64,000 bases of DNA from Bog-950 sp046329535 (GTDB taxonomy: Bacteria > Bacteroidota > Bacteroidia > Chitinophagales > LD1): assembly GCA_046329535.1 (NCBI GenBank), contig JAXLUN010000004.1:372001-436000 (forward strand), read 5' to 3'. Every line of letters begins with the position of its first letter. The first letter of the stretch is position 1. The position numbers and the translations under genes are program-made. Of the stretch, positions 41,979 to 51,272 are shown piece after piece. The notes beneath the pieces are model-generated. The model did no database searches, was not told the origin of the DNA, and saw only the letters and a program-made list of their open reading frames with translations.

Positions 41979-43310
41979 ATGAAGAAAACGTTGCTCCTCC
42001 TGCTCAGCTTTATTGTATTTAACCAAACTAACTCTTTATTGGCTGCGTTCAATCCCCCTGATCATTATCTCGTGAGTTATGAGTTAAAGTACTCTTATTC
42101 GAAGGATTCTCTGGCTAGATTTTGGAAGAAAAGCCACATCCCACAAATGGTAATACCTGTTCGCAATGCGGTAGATATGTACGAAGTAACCTACAAAGGG
42201 CTTTGGCTAGATAGTACTTATATTATCGCCAAAGGGGTAGTCTATATTCCCAAAACGGAAAAACCTGCGGCTGAAATGGTATACTGCCACGGCACGCGAA
42301 TTGGTGTTTCGCAGAGTTATGGTATTCAAGATTTAGAGCAGGTTGTTTGTATGATGCACGCAGTAGATAACTATGTCGGTATTTTTCCCTTCTACTATGG
42401 TTTTGCCGGTGGAGAAAAGGAGCATGTTTACCAGGATTCCTGGACTGAAGCGATGGCAACTACATACATGATAAAGGCTTGCCGTGAAATTTATCCGCAA
42501 ATTGGTAGGAGCACTTCAGGGCAGTTATTCTTAACTGGCTATTCTCAGGGTGGTCATGCTTCTTTAGCTACTCACAAAATGCTGGAGTCCGGTAATTTTC
42601 CTGAAATTAAACTGACAGCATCATCTCCGATGTCCGGTGCATATGACATGACCGGTGTTCAGGCCAAGACCATGTTCATTCCATACGATCAGCCGCACTA
42701 TCTTCCTTACCTTATTCTTTCTTATCAGTATGCCTATAAGTTATGGCCTGGCGATGTATATGACGTGTTTAAGGAACCTTACAAAACTAAAATGCGCGAA
42801 GTATTTGCTCAGCCGAGGATTAAAGACTTTGGAGATGTTAATGCCATGCTGCCTAAAGTTCCGGGTGACATGATAGTAGACAGTGTGGTGGAGCGGTTTA
42901 AGTCAGACACTAGTTTTGCTTTTACCTGTAAGTTAAAAGAAAACTGCCTTTGTAACTGGATTCCTAAGGCCCCGGTTCAGTTATGTGCTTGTTATGGCGA
43001 TAACGAAGTAATGTATCAAAACACAGAGGTTGCTTATGCTTCTTTAAAAAGGGAAGACAATCAGGTTTATAAAAAGGTTTTTGGTAAGCATTTATCGCAT
43101 AATCCTTGCGCGCCATTTGCCATTCTCAATTCTAAATTTTTCTTTGATAATTTCAGGAAAGGCAAGAAGCATCCCGAGCGGTTTAGTGCCGGAAGAAAAC
43201 TAATTCTGGCATTAGGTATTGATATTGCCAACCGTCAGGCTAAGCAGCATCTGAAAAAAACAGGCAGGGTGGAAGGTGATGCCTTGGCCAGCCGAAAAGG
43301 GAAAAAATAG
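41979..43310 (+). CDS. Secreted alpha/beta-hydrolase (lipase/esterase-like)
   Basis: The 443-aa protein has a signal peptide (MKKTLLLLLSFIVFNQ...LLA). The hydrolase core includes MVYCHGTRIG and the nucleophile elbow LTGYSQGGHAS with Ser189; a His follows in KHLSHNPCAP near residue 375. It is longer than a minimal lipase, and the C-terminus is very basic (RKGKK end). The substrate is unknown. It shares a short upstream motif with the next gene and may be co-regulated with it. Confidence 0.85.
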   Translation: MKKTLLLLLSFIVFNQTNSLLAAFNPPDHYLVSYELKYSYSKDSLARFWKKSHIPQMVIPVRNAVDMYEVTYKGLWLDSTYIIAKGVVYIPKTEKPAAEMVYCHGTRIGVSQSYGIQDLEQVVCMMHAVDNYVGIFPFYYGFAGGEKEHVYQDSWTEAMATTYMIKACREIYPQIGRSTSGQLFLTGYSQGGHASLATHKMLESGNFPEIKLTASSPMSGAYDMTGVQAKTMFIPYDQPHYLPYLILSYQYAYKLWPGDVYDVFKEPYKTKMREVFAQPRIKDFGDVNAMLPKVPGDMIVDSVVERFKSDTSFAFTCKLKENCLCNWIPKAPVQLCACYGDNEVMYQNTEVAYASLKREDNQVYKKVFGKHLSHNPCAPFAILNSKFFFDNFRKGKKHPERFSAGRKLILALGIDIANRQAKQHLKKTGRVEGDALASRKGKK

Positions 43311-43446
43311 AATCGCCAGTTCTTTGTTCGAAGACACTACGAAAAAATAGTTTAATCTTTAGTAAGATTCATACAATATTGGTTAGGGTGTTTCGTCACA
43401 TTCTAGTCACTACTGTTTTATTATTGCACAGGCTATTTTTTTAACT

Positions 43447-45033
43447 ATGAAACTGAAAGCGTTACCAGTATTTTTTCTATTAATTATTGTTCATTCATTA
43501 AGCACCCAAGTTTGGGCGGCTAAAGATGATAAACCAGTTTTGGAAGGTGCGCGCAACCTTGTTGCGGTTACCCGGCAGGGCTCGGTCAAGGGATTGTTTG
43601 AGCAGGGAGTGTATGTATGGAAGGGCATTCCTTATGCCAAAGCTCCGCTGGGTGAACTTCGGTTTTCTTCACCTCAGCCACACGAACCATGGAGTGGAGT
43701 GAAAGAGACCACAGTATATGGAGCTGCTTCTCCCCAACCCGATAACAGTTTTGTTGGCGATGGACCTCGTAATGAGGACTGTCTTTTCATGAATATCTGG
43801 ACCCCTGCACCCGATAGCAAAAAACGTCCGGTAATGGTTTGGATACATGGAGGAGGTTTTGTGGTTGGATCCGGCTCATCGGAGTTATATAATGGTGCTA
43901 ATCTGGCTCGTAATGGTGATGTTGTGGTAGTAACATTTAATTACAGATTAGGAGCTTTAGGCTTTCTATATTTTGAAAATAAACCGGGCTTTGATAATAA
44001 TCTGGGTATTCGTGATCAGATAGCCGCTCTTAGATGGGTGAGAGAAAACATTGCTTCCTTTGGCGGTGACCCCGATCAGATTACAATCTTTGGAGAATCG
44101 GCCGGAGGTACCAGTGTTGAAACACTTTTGGCCTGTAATGAGGCGAATGGATTGTTTAAAGGTGCTATTGCGCAAAGCGGACCTGCCGCTATTATCTGGC
44201 AACCCACTGTGGCATCGGCTCTAACAAAAAAGTACTTTGCTTTTTTGGGTATAAGCCCCGATAGTTTACAACTTCTTAAAACTCTACCTATAGATACTTT
44301 GAAGTATGCCGAAGAAAGACTGATGAAGTATATGATAGAAGAAACGCCTAATAAAGTATTTTCTCCTACCATTGATGGGAAGCTGTTAAAGGCTGATATT
44401 TTTACTTGTTTAAATCCATTAAAAAGTCCAGATGTGGCTTTGATGATAGGTACTAATAAAGATGAAAGTACCATGTTTGCCAGTAAGAGGCTGAAAATGG
44501 CTCCTTCAACTGCTGAAGGATTGGATAGGGAACTTTTCCCTGTTTTTAAACCAGAAGATAAAAGTAAAGTGATTGCTGCTTATAAAGATTACCCTAAGAA
44601 AAGAGCTGTCTTAAACCTGCTTACCGATGCCGTATTTCGTATTCCGGCCATTCGTTTGGCCGAAAATCAGAGTCAGCATGCGGCTGTATATATGTACCGC
44701 TTTGAGTGGTCATCTTTTTTACTGAATGTAGCAGGACTTCGTTCTTTTCATGGTTTGGAAATTCCTTTTGTATTCGGAAATAAAGAGGGGCGTTCGGGCA
44801 AACTATTAAAACTATTGGCTACCAACCGCATGATTAAAAGCTTGTCTGGAGAAATGCAAACAGCGTGGATCAATTTTGCCAGATATGGAAACCCTAACGG
44901 CAAAGATGCGGAGTACTGGAAGCGTTTTGATGCTAATGAGAGGGCTACTATGATCTTTAATCGTAAATCTATATTGGTAACCGATCCTGATCAGGTGCAG
45001 CGAAAAGCCTGGGAAGGAGTTAGCTATTATTGA
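43447..45033 (+). CDS. Secreted type-B carboxylesterase
   Basis: The 528-aa protein has a signal peptide (cleavage after VWA) and the COesterase fold: VWKGIPYAKAPLGELRFSSP, oxyanion hole WIHGGGF (134-138), nucleophile GESAGG (Ser218), acid region GTNKDESTMF and catalytic His in SFHGLEIPF. Such enzymes cleave diverse carboxylic esters in the periplasm or outside the cell. It converges with argH, 8 bases between stops. Confidence 0.93.
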   Translation: MKLKALPVFFLLIIVHSLSTQVWAAKDDKPVLEGARNLVAVTRQGSVKGLFEQGVYVWKGIPYAKAPLGELRFSSPQPHEPWSGVKETTVYGAASPQPDNSFVGDGPRNEDCLFMNIWTPAPDSKKRPVMVWIHGGGFVVGSGSSELYNGANLARNGDVVVVTFNYRLGALGFLYFENKPGFDNNLGIRDQIAALRWVRENIASFGGDPDQITIFGESAGGTSVETLLACNEANGLFKGAIAQSGPAAIIWQPTVASALTKKYFAFLGISPDSLQLLKTLPIDTLKYAEERLMKYMIEETPNKVFSPTIDGKLLKADIFTCLNPLKSPDVALMIGTNKDESTMFASKRLKMAPSTAEGLDRELFPVFKPEDKSKVIAAYKDYPKKRAVLNLLTDAVFRIPAIRLAENQSQHAAVYMYRFEWSSFLLNVAGLRSFHGLEIPFVFGNKEGRSGKLLKLLATNRMIKSLSGEMQTAWINFARYGNPNGKDAEYWKRFDANERATMIFNRKSILVTDPDQVQRKAWEGVSYY

Positions 45034-45041
45034 TCTTCGAA

Positions 45042-46349
45042 TTACTTCGCTATAGAGCTGTAAACGTTCATCATCATCTCTTTAATTTTTTCATTACAAA
45101 GATTACTGATACTGCCTTCATGGCTGTGCGCTAAGTTTCTTACTGGATTAAAGTTACTTTGATGGATAGAATTACCAATCACCTTATAAGCATCGCGGAA
45201 AGGCATTCCGCCAACTACTAGTTTATTTATTTCTTCTACACTGAACAGGTCATTGAATTTCTTGTCGCTCAGAATGTCTTTACGCACACGAATATCTTCA
45301 ATACTATAAAGCAGCATGTTCAGGCATTGGTGCAGCGTATCAATAGTTGGGAAGAGAATATCTTTGGTGAGTTGCATGTCGCGGTGATAGCCGGATGGGA
45401 GATTATTACATAGCAAAGACATTTCGTTAGGAGCGGCCTGCAGGCGGTTACATTTAGCCCGGATAAGTTCGAATACATCAGGATTCTTCTTATGAGGCAT
45501 AATACTGGAGCCGGTGGTCAGGGATTCAGGAAAGGAGATAAAAGAAAACTGTTGGTTCATATATAAACAAACATCGTACGCAAACTTTGAAAGAGTAGAG
45601 GCAATAGATGCAATAGCTGTAAGTGTGGCTTTTTCGGCTTTGCCACGTGTCATTTGTGCATACACGGAGTTGTAATTCATTTCTGAAAAGCCAAGGAGTT
45701 CAGTGGTAAACGTTCTATTCAGCGGAAAGGCAGAACCATAGCCTGCACCAGAACCAAGCGGGTTTTTATCAGCAATTTTGTAAGCTACTGAGAGAAATTC
45801 CATATCATCTACTAAACTTTCGGCATAAGCACCGAACCATAAACCGAAGGAGGATGGCATAGCTAACTGAAAATGGGTGTATCCTGGCAGCAGGTCGTTT
45901 TTATGCTGTTCACTCAAACTTTGTAAGCGATTAAACAATTGAAGCACAAGAGAAGAAATTTGTTTGAGCTCGTGTTTGAGATAGAGTTTGATATCGAGCA
46001 GCACCTGGTCATTTCGCGAACGACCGGTGTGGAGTTTTTTACCTGCATCGCCAATTCTGTCAGTAAGAGTTTTTTCAACTTGTGAATGGATATCCTCTAC
46101 ATGTTCTTCAATAAAGAATTTACCTTCTTTAATTTCGACCAGAATAGTTTCGAGACCTCCTTTGATAGCAAGAGATTCCTGTTCTGATATAACGCCTATT
46201 TGCTTGAGCATAGCAGCATGAGCCAGCGAACCGATGACATCGAATTCAGCCAATCGCATATCCAGCATCCGGTCATTGCCTACCGTGAATTGTTCGGTTG
46301 CCAATGCTTTTGCATCTTGCGTATATCCTTCTTTCTGCCAGAGTTTCAT
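45042..46349 (-). CDS. argH: Argininosuccinate lyase ArgH
   Basis: ArgH splits argininosuccinate to arginine and fumarate. The 435-aa protein has EDIHSQVEKTL, TGRSRNDQVLLD and the superfamily signature GSSIMPHKKNPDVFEL. It is the last gene of the arginine operon; its ATG overlaps the argE stop by 4 bases. Confidence 0.97.
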   Translation of the reverse strand: MKLWQKEGYTQDAKALATEQFTVGNDRMLDMRLAEFDVIGSLAHAAMLKQIGVISEQESLAIKGGLETILVEIKEGKFFIEEHVEDIHSQVEKTLTDRIGDAGKKLHTGRSRNDQVLLDIKLYLKHELKQISSLVLQLFNRLQSLSEQHKNDLLPGYTHFQLAMPSSFGLWFGAYAESLVDDMEFLSVAYKIADKNPLGSGAGYGSAFPLNRTFTTELLGFSEMNYNSVYAQMTRGKAEKATLTAIASIASTLSKFAYDVCLYMNQQFSFISFPESLTTGSSIMPHKKNPDVFELIRAKCNRLQAAPNEMSLLCNNLPSGYHRDMQLTKDILFPTIDTLHQCLNMLLYSIEDIRVRKDILSDKKFNDLFSVEEINKLVVGGMPFRDAYKVIGNSIHQSNFNPVRNLAHSHEGSISNLCNEKIKEMMMNVYSSIAK

Positions 46350-47413
46350 GCACTTGTGGTTTTAGTTTGTTGAGAGTATTGTTCAATCAGTTCAATGTAT
46401 GTACGAATACCTTCTTCCAGTTCATGGAGGTAGATAAACTCATCGGCACTATGCGAACGGGCCGAATCACCGGGGCCAATTTTTACGGCCTTCCAAGGCA
46501 TCAAAGCCATATCAGAAGTAGTAGGCGAGCCGTACAACTCGATGTTCAGTTGCTTGGCAGCTAAGACCAATGGGTGATCTGTTTCGATAGATGAAGGTTT
46601 GATACGTGTGCTGCGTTCTTTCACTTCGCAGTTTACGTGTTGCCGGATGATGGCTAGTATTTCTTGGTGGGTGTAGCATTCATTTAAACGAACATCCACC
46701 ACAAAACTGCAATCAGCAGGTACTTGATTATGTCCAGTGCCGGCATTAATAACCGTTACATTCATACTCACCGGCCCAAGCCATTCGGAATTTTTTTCAA
46801 ACCGATAGGTTCTGAACCATTCTATATCCCGCATGGCTTCATAAATAGCGTTTACCCCTTCATTGCGTGCTGCATGACCAGCTTTGCCCTTTGCTTGGCA
46901 ATCGAGCACAAGCAAGCCGCGTTCGGCAACCGCCATTTTTAGTAAGGTTGGTTCGCCAACTATTGCCAGATGCACCTTGCCCAAATCGGCAAGTATACTT
47001 TCCAATCCCGCTTTGCCGGAAATTTCCTCTTCGGCAGTAGCTGCATAAATGAGATTGAAGGGCAAATCGTTTCGTTCATTGAAATTTAAAAATGCGGCAA
47101 GCAAAGTTACCAGCGAAGCACCGGCATCATTACTGCCAAGACCGTATAGTTTATCATCTTCAATCAATGCTTGAAACGGATTACGCGTGTATGCGCTATT
47201 CGGTTTTACAGTGTCGTGATGAGAATTGAGCAAGAGTGTTGGCTTGCTTCCATCATAATATCTATTCTTCAACCAAACATTGTTTCCCTTTCTGAAAATA
47301 TAACAACCTCTTGCTTCAAGAAAAGAAGAAATCAAATCAGCCGTAGCGCTTTCTTCTTTACTAAAAGACGGAATAGAAATGAGTCGTTGTAGAAGTTCCG
47401 TTAACTGTTTCAC
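46346..47413 (-). CDS. argE: M20 deacylase, ArgE-like (N-acyl-ornithine/citrulline deacylase)
   Basis: The 355-aa di-zinc hydrolase has LLNSHHDTVKPN and ATAEEEISGKAGLES, with the metal ligands and catalytic Glu pair, and a dimerisation insert. Because the operon has an N-acylornithine carbamoyltransferase, this enzyme probably removes the acyl group from N-acylcitrulline after carbamoylation, not from ornithine. The acyl group is probably succinyl (see argF'). It overlaps argB and argH by 4 bases each. Confidence 0.9.
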   Translation of the reverse strand: MKQLTELLQRLISIPSFSKEESATADLISSFLEARGCYIFRKGNNVWLKNRYYDGSKPTLLLNSHHDTVKPNSAYTRNPFQALIEDDKLYGLGSNDAGASLVTLLAAFLNFNERNDLPFNLIYAATAEEEISGKAGLESILADLGKVHLAIVGEPTLLKMAVAERGLLVLDCQAKGKAGHAARNEGVNAIYEAMRDIEWFRTYRFEKNSEWLGPVSMNVTVINAGTGHNQVPADCSFVVDVRLNECYTHQEILAIIRQHVNCEVKERSTRIKPSSIETDHPLVLAAKQLNIELYGSPTTSDMALMPWKAVKIGPGDSARSHSADEFIYLHELEEGIRTYIELIEQYSQQTKTTSA

Positions 47414-48204
47414 GCTTTTATAATTGTGCCAAATCCTTTTTCGCCATTAGTCATTTGAAGAATGCTTTTGGCATGGCCGATAACTACATTCGTTACGCCA
47501 TTCGCAACTGCTTCTAACGCGTTATCTATTTTGGGAACCATGCCCTCGTTGATAAAACCTTCTTTTTTTAGTTTTTCAGCAAGGTTGAAATCAATCTCGT
47601 TTATTACAGAGCTATCATCGTTTACATTAAGCAACAATCCGTTTTTGTCGAAACAGTAAACAAGCTTTACCAGGTAATACAAACTCATTGCCTCTGCCAC
47701 AGTTTTGGCAACGGTATCTGCATTGATGTTGAGTAAGTGTCCATCCGTATTGGAAGAGATTGGTGCTATTACCGGTGCAATGCCCATATTAAGAACGGTA
47801 TTAAGAAAAGCGGTATTGACTTTTACTTTATCAATATCGCCCACCCAACCGTAATCAATATCCTTAGCCGGGCGTTTTATTGCTGGAATAAGACTGGCAT
47901 CAGCACCGCATAAACCAAGAGCATTACACTTTTTTGACTGGAGCGAAGCTACAATTGTCTTATTCACCCAACCGGCATAAGTCATGGTAACTACCTTCAC
48001 TGTTTCTTCATCGGTAACCCTCCGACCCTCTATCATTTTGGTTTCAATGCCCAATTTTGCGCTTAGTTGCGTGGCCAGTTTACCACCGCCATGGATTAGA
48101 ATTTTTGGCGAAGTAATAGCTGCAAAGTCAATTAGGAAAGTATTGAGTGCTTCGCTATCGTCAATGATGTTGCTACCTATTTTTATGATGATTAACTTTT
48201 CCAT
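47410..48204 (-). CDS. argB: Acetylglutamate (or N-acylglutamate) kinase ArgB
   Basis: ArgB phosphorylates N-acylglutamate, the second step of arginine synthesis. The 264-aa amino-acid kinase has IIKIGSNIIDD, PKILIHGGGKLATQLSAKLG, GLCGADASLI and NTDGHLLNINADTVAKTVAE. It lacks the N-terminal extension linked to arginine feedback. The stop codon of argF' overlaps its start by one base (TAATG). Confidence 0.95.
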   Translation of the reverse strand: MEKLIIIKIGSNIIDDSEALNTFLIDFAAITSPKILIHGGGKLATQLSAKLGIETKMIEGRRVTDEETVKVVTMTYAGWVNKTIVASLQSKKCNALGLCGADASLIPAIKRPAKDIDYGWVGDIDKVKVNTAFLNTVLNMGIAPVIAPISSNTDGHLLNINADTVAKTVAEAMSLYYLVKLVYCFDKNGLLLNVNDDSSVINEIDFNLAEKLKKEGFINEGMVPKIDNALEAVANGVTNVVIGHAKSILQMTNGEKGFGTIIKA

Positions 48205-49154
48205 TATAAATTACTCTCCAGTATTTTTTTGAGAATAGTTTGCGCAGCTATTATACGATTACCGGCTTGGTGCTGTACCAGACTACTTGCGCTATCCAAA
48301 ATTTCATCAGTTAACTCAACATTTCTGCGAACAGGAAGACAGTGCATGATTTTAGCGTTATTCGTCAATTTCAATTTATCCAATGTCAGGAGCCAGTTAT
48401 CTTTTACTTCAGGCATTGCTCCATAATCAGTAAATGAAGACCAGTTTTTTACATAAACGTAGTCCGCATCTTTTAATGCTTTATCCTGATTGTATTCGAT
48501 GTTTGCACCTTTAGTAAACTGTTTATCCAGCTCATAACCTTCGGGGTGGGTGATTATTACTTCGGTACCCGAAGCCACGGCCCATTCGGTAAACGAATTA
48601 GGAACAGCCTGGGGCAAAGCCTTAACATGAGGTGCCCAGGTAAGCACCACTTTAGGTTTTTCTTTCCGTTTGGTTTCTGCAATTGTAATCACATCAGCAA
48701 AACTTTGCAACGGATGACGTGTGCCTGACTCAAGACTGATTAAAGGTCTGTTGCAGTATTTCAGAAAGTTTTTGAGTATTTCTTCGTTGTAATCTTTATC
48801 ACGGTTTACTAAGCCAGGGAAGCAACGTACTCCAATAATATCGCAGTATTGCGATACCACACCTGCAGCCTCTTTAATATGCTCACTTTTTGTGCTGTTC
48901 ATTATAGCTCCGTCCTCAAACTCTATCTGCCAGCTATCTTTATCCAGGTTAATTACCATCACGTTCATGCCTAAGTTGTATGCAGCTTTTTGAGTGCTCA
49001 TACGCGTGCGTAAGCTCGGATTGAGAAATAGCAACGCCAATGTTTTCCCATTTCCTAAATCAGCATTTGCCTGCATGTTTCTTTTTATGGTAAGCGCTTC
49101 ATGAATCAGTTCAGAAACATTACCTGCATCGGCCACCGAAGTAAACTGTTTCAT
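48204..49154 (-). CDS. N-acylornithine carbamoyltransferase (predicted succinyl type)
   Basis: The 316-aa transcarbamylase has the carbamoyl-phosphate motif SLRTR (48-52) and the AOTCase/SOTCase features GMNVMVINL, YCDIIGVRCF, and ESGTRHPLQSFAD rather than an OTCase HPxQ site. At residue 90, Glu marks acetylornithine enzymes (Xanthomonas E92) and Pro marks succinylornithine enzymes (Bacteroides fragilis P90); here it is Ser90 in TKSEH. Published E92S mutants switch to succinyl use, so succinylornithine is the predicted substrate. It lies between argD and argB. Confidence 0.93.
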   Translation of the reverse strand: MKQFTSVADAGNVSELIHEALTIKRNMQANADLGNGKTLALLFLNPSLRTRMSTQKAAYNLGMNVMVINLDKDSWQIEFEDGAIMNSTKSEHIKEAAGVVSQYCDIIGVRCFPGLVNRDKDYNEEILKNFLKYCNRPLISLESGTRHPLQSFADVITIAETKRKEKPKVVLTWAPHVKALPQAVPNSFTEWAVASGTEVIITHPEGYELDKQFTKGANIEYNQDKALKDADYVYVKNWSSFTDYGAMPEVKDNWLLTLDKLKLTNNAKIMHCLPVRRNVELTDEILDSASSLVQHQAGNRIIAAQTILKKILESNL

Positions 49155-49159
49155 ATTGG

Positions 49160-50287
49160 TTAGTTGTTAATGGTTGAAGAGAGTGCTTCTAAAAAATAAT
49201 CGGCATCCGATTTGGAAATACAAAGCGGAGGCAGAATGCGAATCGTATTCTTATTAGATGATGTACCCGTAAAAACACGGTGCTCGTCAATCAATTTGTT
49301 TCGCAAAGCAGCAATAGGTTCGTACATTTCAATACCAATCATTAAGCCCATGCCACGAACTTCCTTCAGTTGCTTAAAGCCCCTTAGTTCCTCAATCAGG
49401 TACCCTCCAATATTTCTGGCATTCTCTATCAGGTTTTCCAGTGCTATAATATCAAGCACAGCAAGGGCTGCAGCGCAGGCCAGATAATTGCCCCCAAACG
49501 TTGTGCCCAGTAAACCATGTTTAGCTTCAAACTTCGGGCTGATTAAAACCGCACCAATAGGAAATCCGTTGCCCATACCTTTGGCTACTGTAACTAAATC
49601 GGCCTTTATACCGGCATACTGATGAGCAAAGAAAAAACCGCTTCTGCCATAACCGGATTGTATTTCATCGAGAATAAGTGAAGCGTTGTGCTTATCGCAT
49701 AACTCCCGTAAACGTTCTAGGAAAGAAACGTCAGGAATATTTACCCCACCTACGCCTTGAATGCCCTCTATTATAACCGCACAAATTTCATCACTAAATG
49801 CACCCTCTAATGCCGTTGTATCATTAAAAGGCAAAATCAGAATATCATCATTTGCATTTACGTTTGCTTGAATCGATTTGTCATCCGTAGCAGCTACGGT
49901 AAGTGATGTTCTGCCATGAAACGATTTACTGAATGCGATAATTTTCTTTTTGCCATTTTTGAAAGAGGCAAGTTTCAGTGCATTTTCATTTGCTTCAGCA
50001 CCAGAGTTACAGAGAAAAAGAGAGTAGTCGGGATAGCCACATATTCCACTTAACTTATCGGCTAGTTCATTCTGAATTGGAATTTTTACTGAGTTGCTGT
50101 AGAAGCCTAGTTGTTCTAGTTGCTGATTGATAGTTTTGATATAATGTGGGTGACCGTGCCCTATGGATATAACCGCATGGCCACCATATAAGTCCATATA
50201 TCGGTTGCCATGTTCATCGAAAAGAAACATGCCTTCTCCTCTAATGGGTGTTATATTAAGAAGTGGGTATACATCGAATAGCTTCAT
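49160..50287 (-). CDS. argD: Acetyl(succinyl)ornithine aminotransferase ArgD
   Basis: This 375-aa class III PLP aminotransferase converts N-acylglutamate semialdehyde to N-acylornithine. Motifs: LYGGHAVISIGHGHP, FCNSG-type LFLCNSGAEANENALKLA, ILDEIQSGYGRSG, and the PLP-lysine segment VTVAKGMGNGFPIGA. It starts one base after the argC stop and precedes argF' by 5 bases. Confidence 0.95.
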   Translation of the reverse strand: MKLFDVYPLLNITPIRGEGMFLFDEHGNRYMDLYGGHAVISIGHGHPHYIKTINQQLEQLGFYSNSVKIPIQNELADKLSGICGYPDYSLFLCNSGAEANENALKLASFKNGKKKIIAFSKSFHGRTSLTVAATDDKSIQANVNANDDILILPFNDTTALEGAFSDEICAVIIEGIQGVGGVNIPDVSFLERLRELCDKHNASLILDEIQSGYGRSGFFFAHQYAGIKADLVTVAKGMGNGFPIGAVLISPKFEAKHGLLGTTFGGNYLACAAALAVLDIIALENLIENARNIGGYLIEELRGFKQLKEVRGMGLMIGIEMYEPIAALRNKLIDEHRVFTGTSSNKNTIRILPPLCISKSDADYFLEALSSTINN

Positions 50288-50288
50288 G

Positions 50289-51272
50289 TTAGAATGCAGA
50301 TGGTTTTAATTGTAATCCGGTTTTTTCATCAAGACCGAAAATGAGGTTCATGTTTTGTACTGCCTGACCGGATGCGCCTTTCAGAAGATTATCGATAACC
50401 GATGTAATGAATACGTATTCTCCCTGCTTTTCTATATTCAAAAAACAACGATTGGTGTTCACCACCATTTTTATGTCAACCGGGTTATCACTGATGGAAA
50501 CAAACGGATGAGAAACGTAATAGTCGGAATATAAGTGAATCACTTCTTCTTGCGACAAACTACATTTAGTATAACATGACGCAAAGATACCGCGAGTAAA
50601 ACTACCACGTTGAGGAATGAAATTTATATGGGCATTGAAGTTATTCTGTAACTGCTGAACTGATTCGGTGATTTCTTTTAAATGTTGATGTTCGAATGCT
50701 TTGTAAACAGAAAGATTGTTGCTGCGCCAACTAAAGTGAGAAGTTTCGCTTAAAGATTGACCGGCACCAGTGCTGCCCGTAGTAGCGTTGATGTGCACAT
50801 CTTCATTTATTTTATTTGCGGCAGCTAATGGTAGCAAGGCTAACTCAATACAGGTAGCAAAACAGCCGGGGTTAGCAATACTGTTTGAGATTTTAATTTT
50901 CTCACGATTTAATTCCGACAGCCCGTACACAAAATTTCTCTCTCTAAAACTATTCCCGGCACGATGACGAAAGTCTTGACTTAAATCTATTATCACTAAT
51001 TGTGAAGGCAATTCATTTTCACTCAAAAACTTTTTTGCCGCATCATGTCCACCACACAAAAACAAAACATCTATATCCGTATGGTGAGTGGGAGAAAAAA
51101 ACAAGTCAGTTTCTCCCAGTAGGTCGGTGTGAATAGAGTGTACGGGTTTGTCTGTTTTACTATTGCTTTGTGCAAAAACTACCTCAACTAAAGGGTGTAG
51201 CAGCAATAGTCTCAACAATTCGCCACCCGCGTATCCGGCAGCGCCAACTATTCCTGCCTTAATCCTGTTCAT
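50289..51272 (-). CDS. argC: N-acyl-gamma-glutamyl-phosphate reductase ArgC
   Basis: The 327-aa NADPH-dependent reductase has the N-terminal AGIVGAAGYAGGELLRLL, the catalytic Cys in IANPGCFATCIELALLPL, and GSTGAGQSLSETSHF. Its first bases overlap the argG end by 14 bases, which indicates tight coupling. The length is a little under the type-1 average (~340). Confidence 0.95.
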   Translation of the reverse strand: MNRIKAGIVGAAGYAGGELLRLLLLHPLVEVVFAQSNSKTDKPVHSIHTDLLGETDLFFSPTHHTDIDVLFLCGGHDAAKKFLSENELPSQLVIIDLSQDFRHRAGNSFRERNFVYGLSELNREKIKISNSIANPGCFATCIELALLPLAAANKINEDVHINATTGSTGAGQSLSETSHFSWRSNNLSVYKAFEHQHLKEITESVQQLQNNFNAHINFIPQRGSFTRGIFASCYTKCSLSQEEVIHLYSDYYVSHPFVSISDNPVDIKMVVNTNRCFLNIEKQGEYVFITSVIDNLLKGASGQAVQNMNLIFGLDEKTGLQLKPSAF

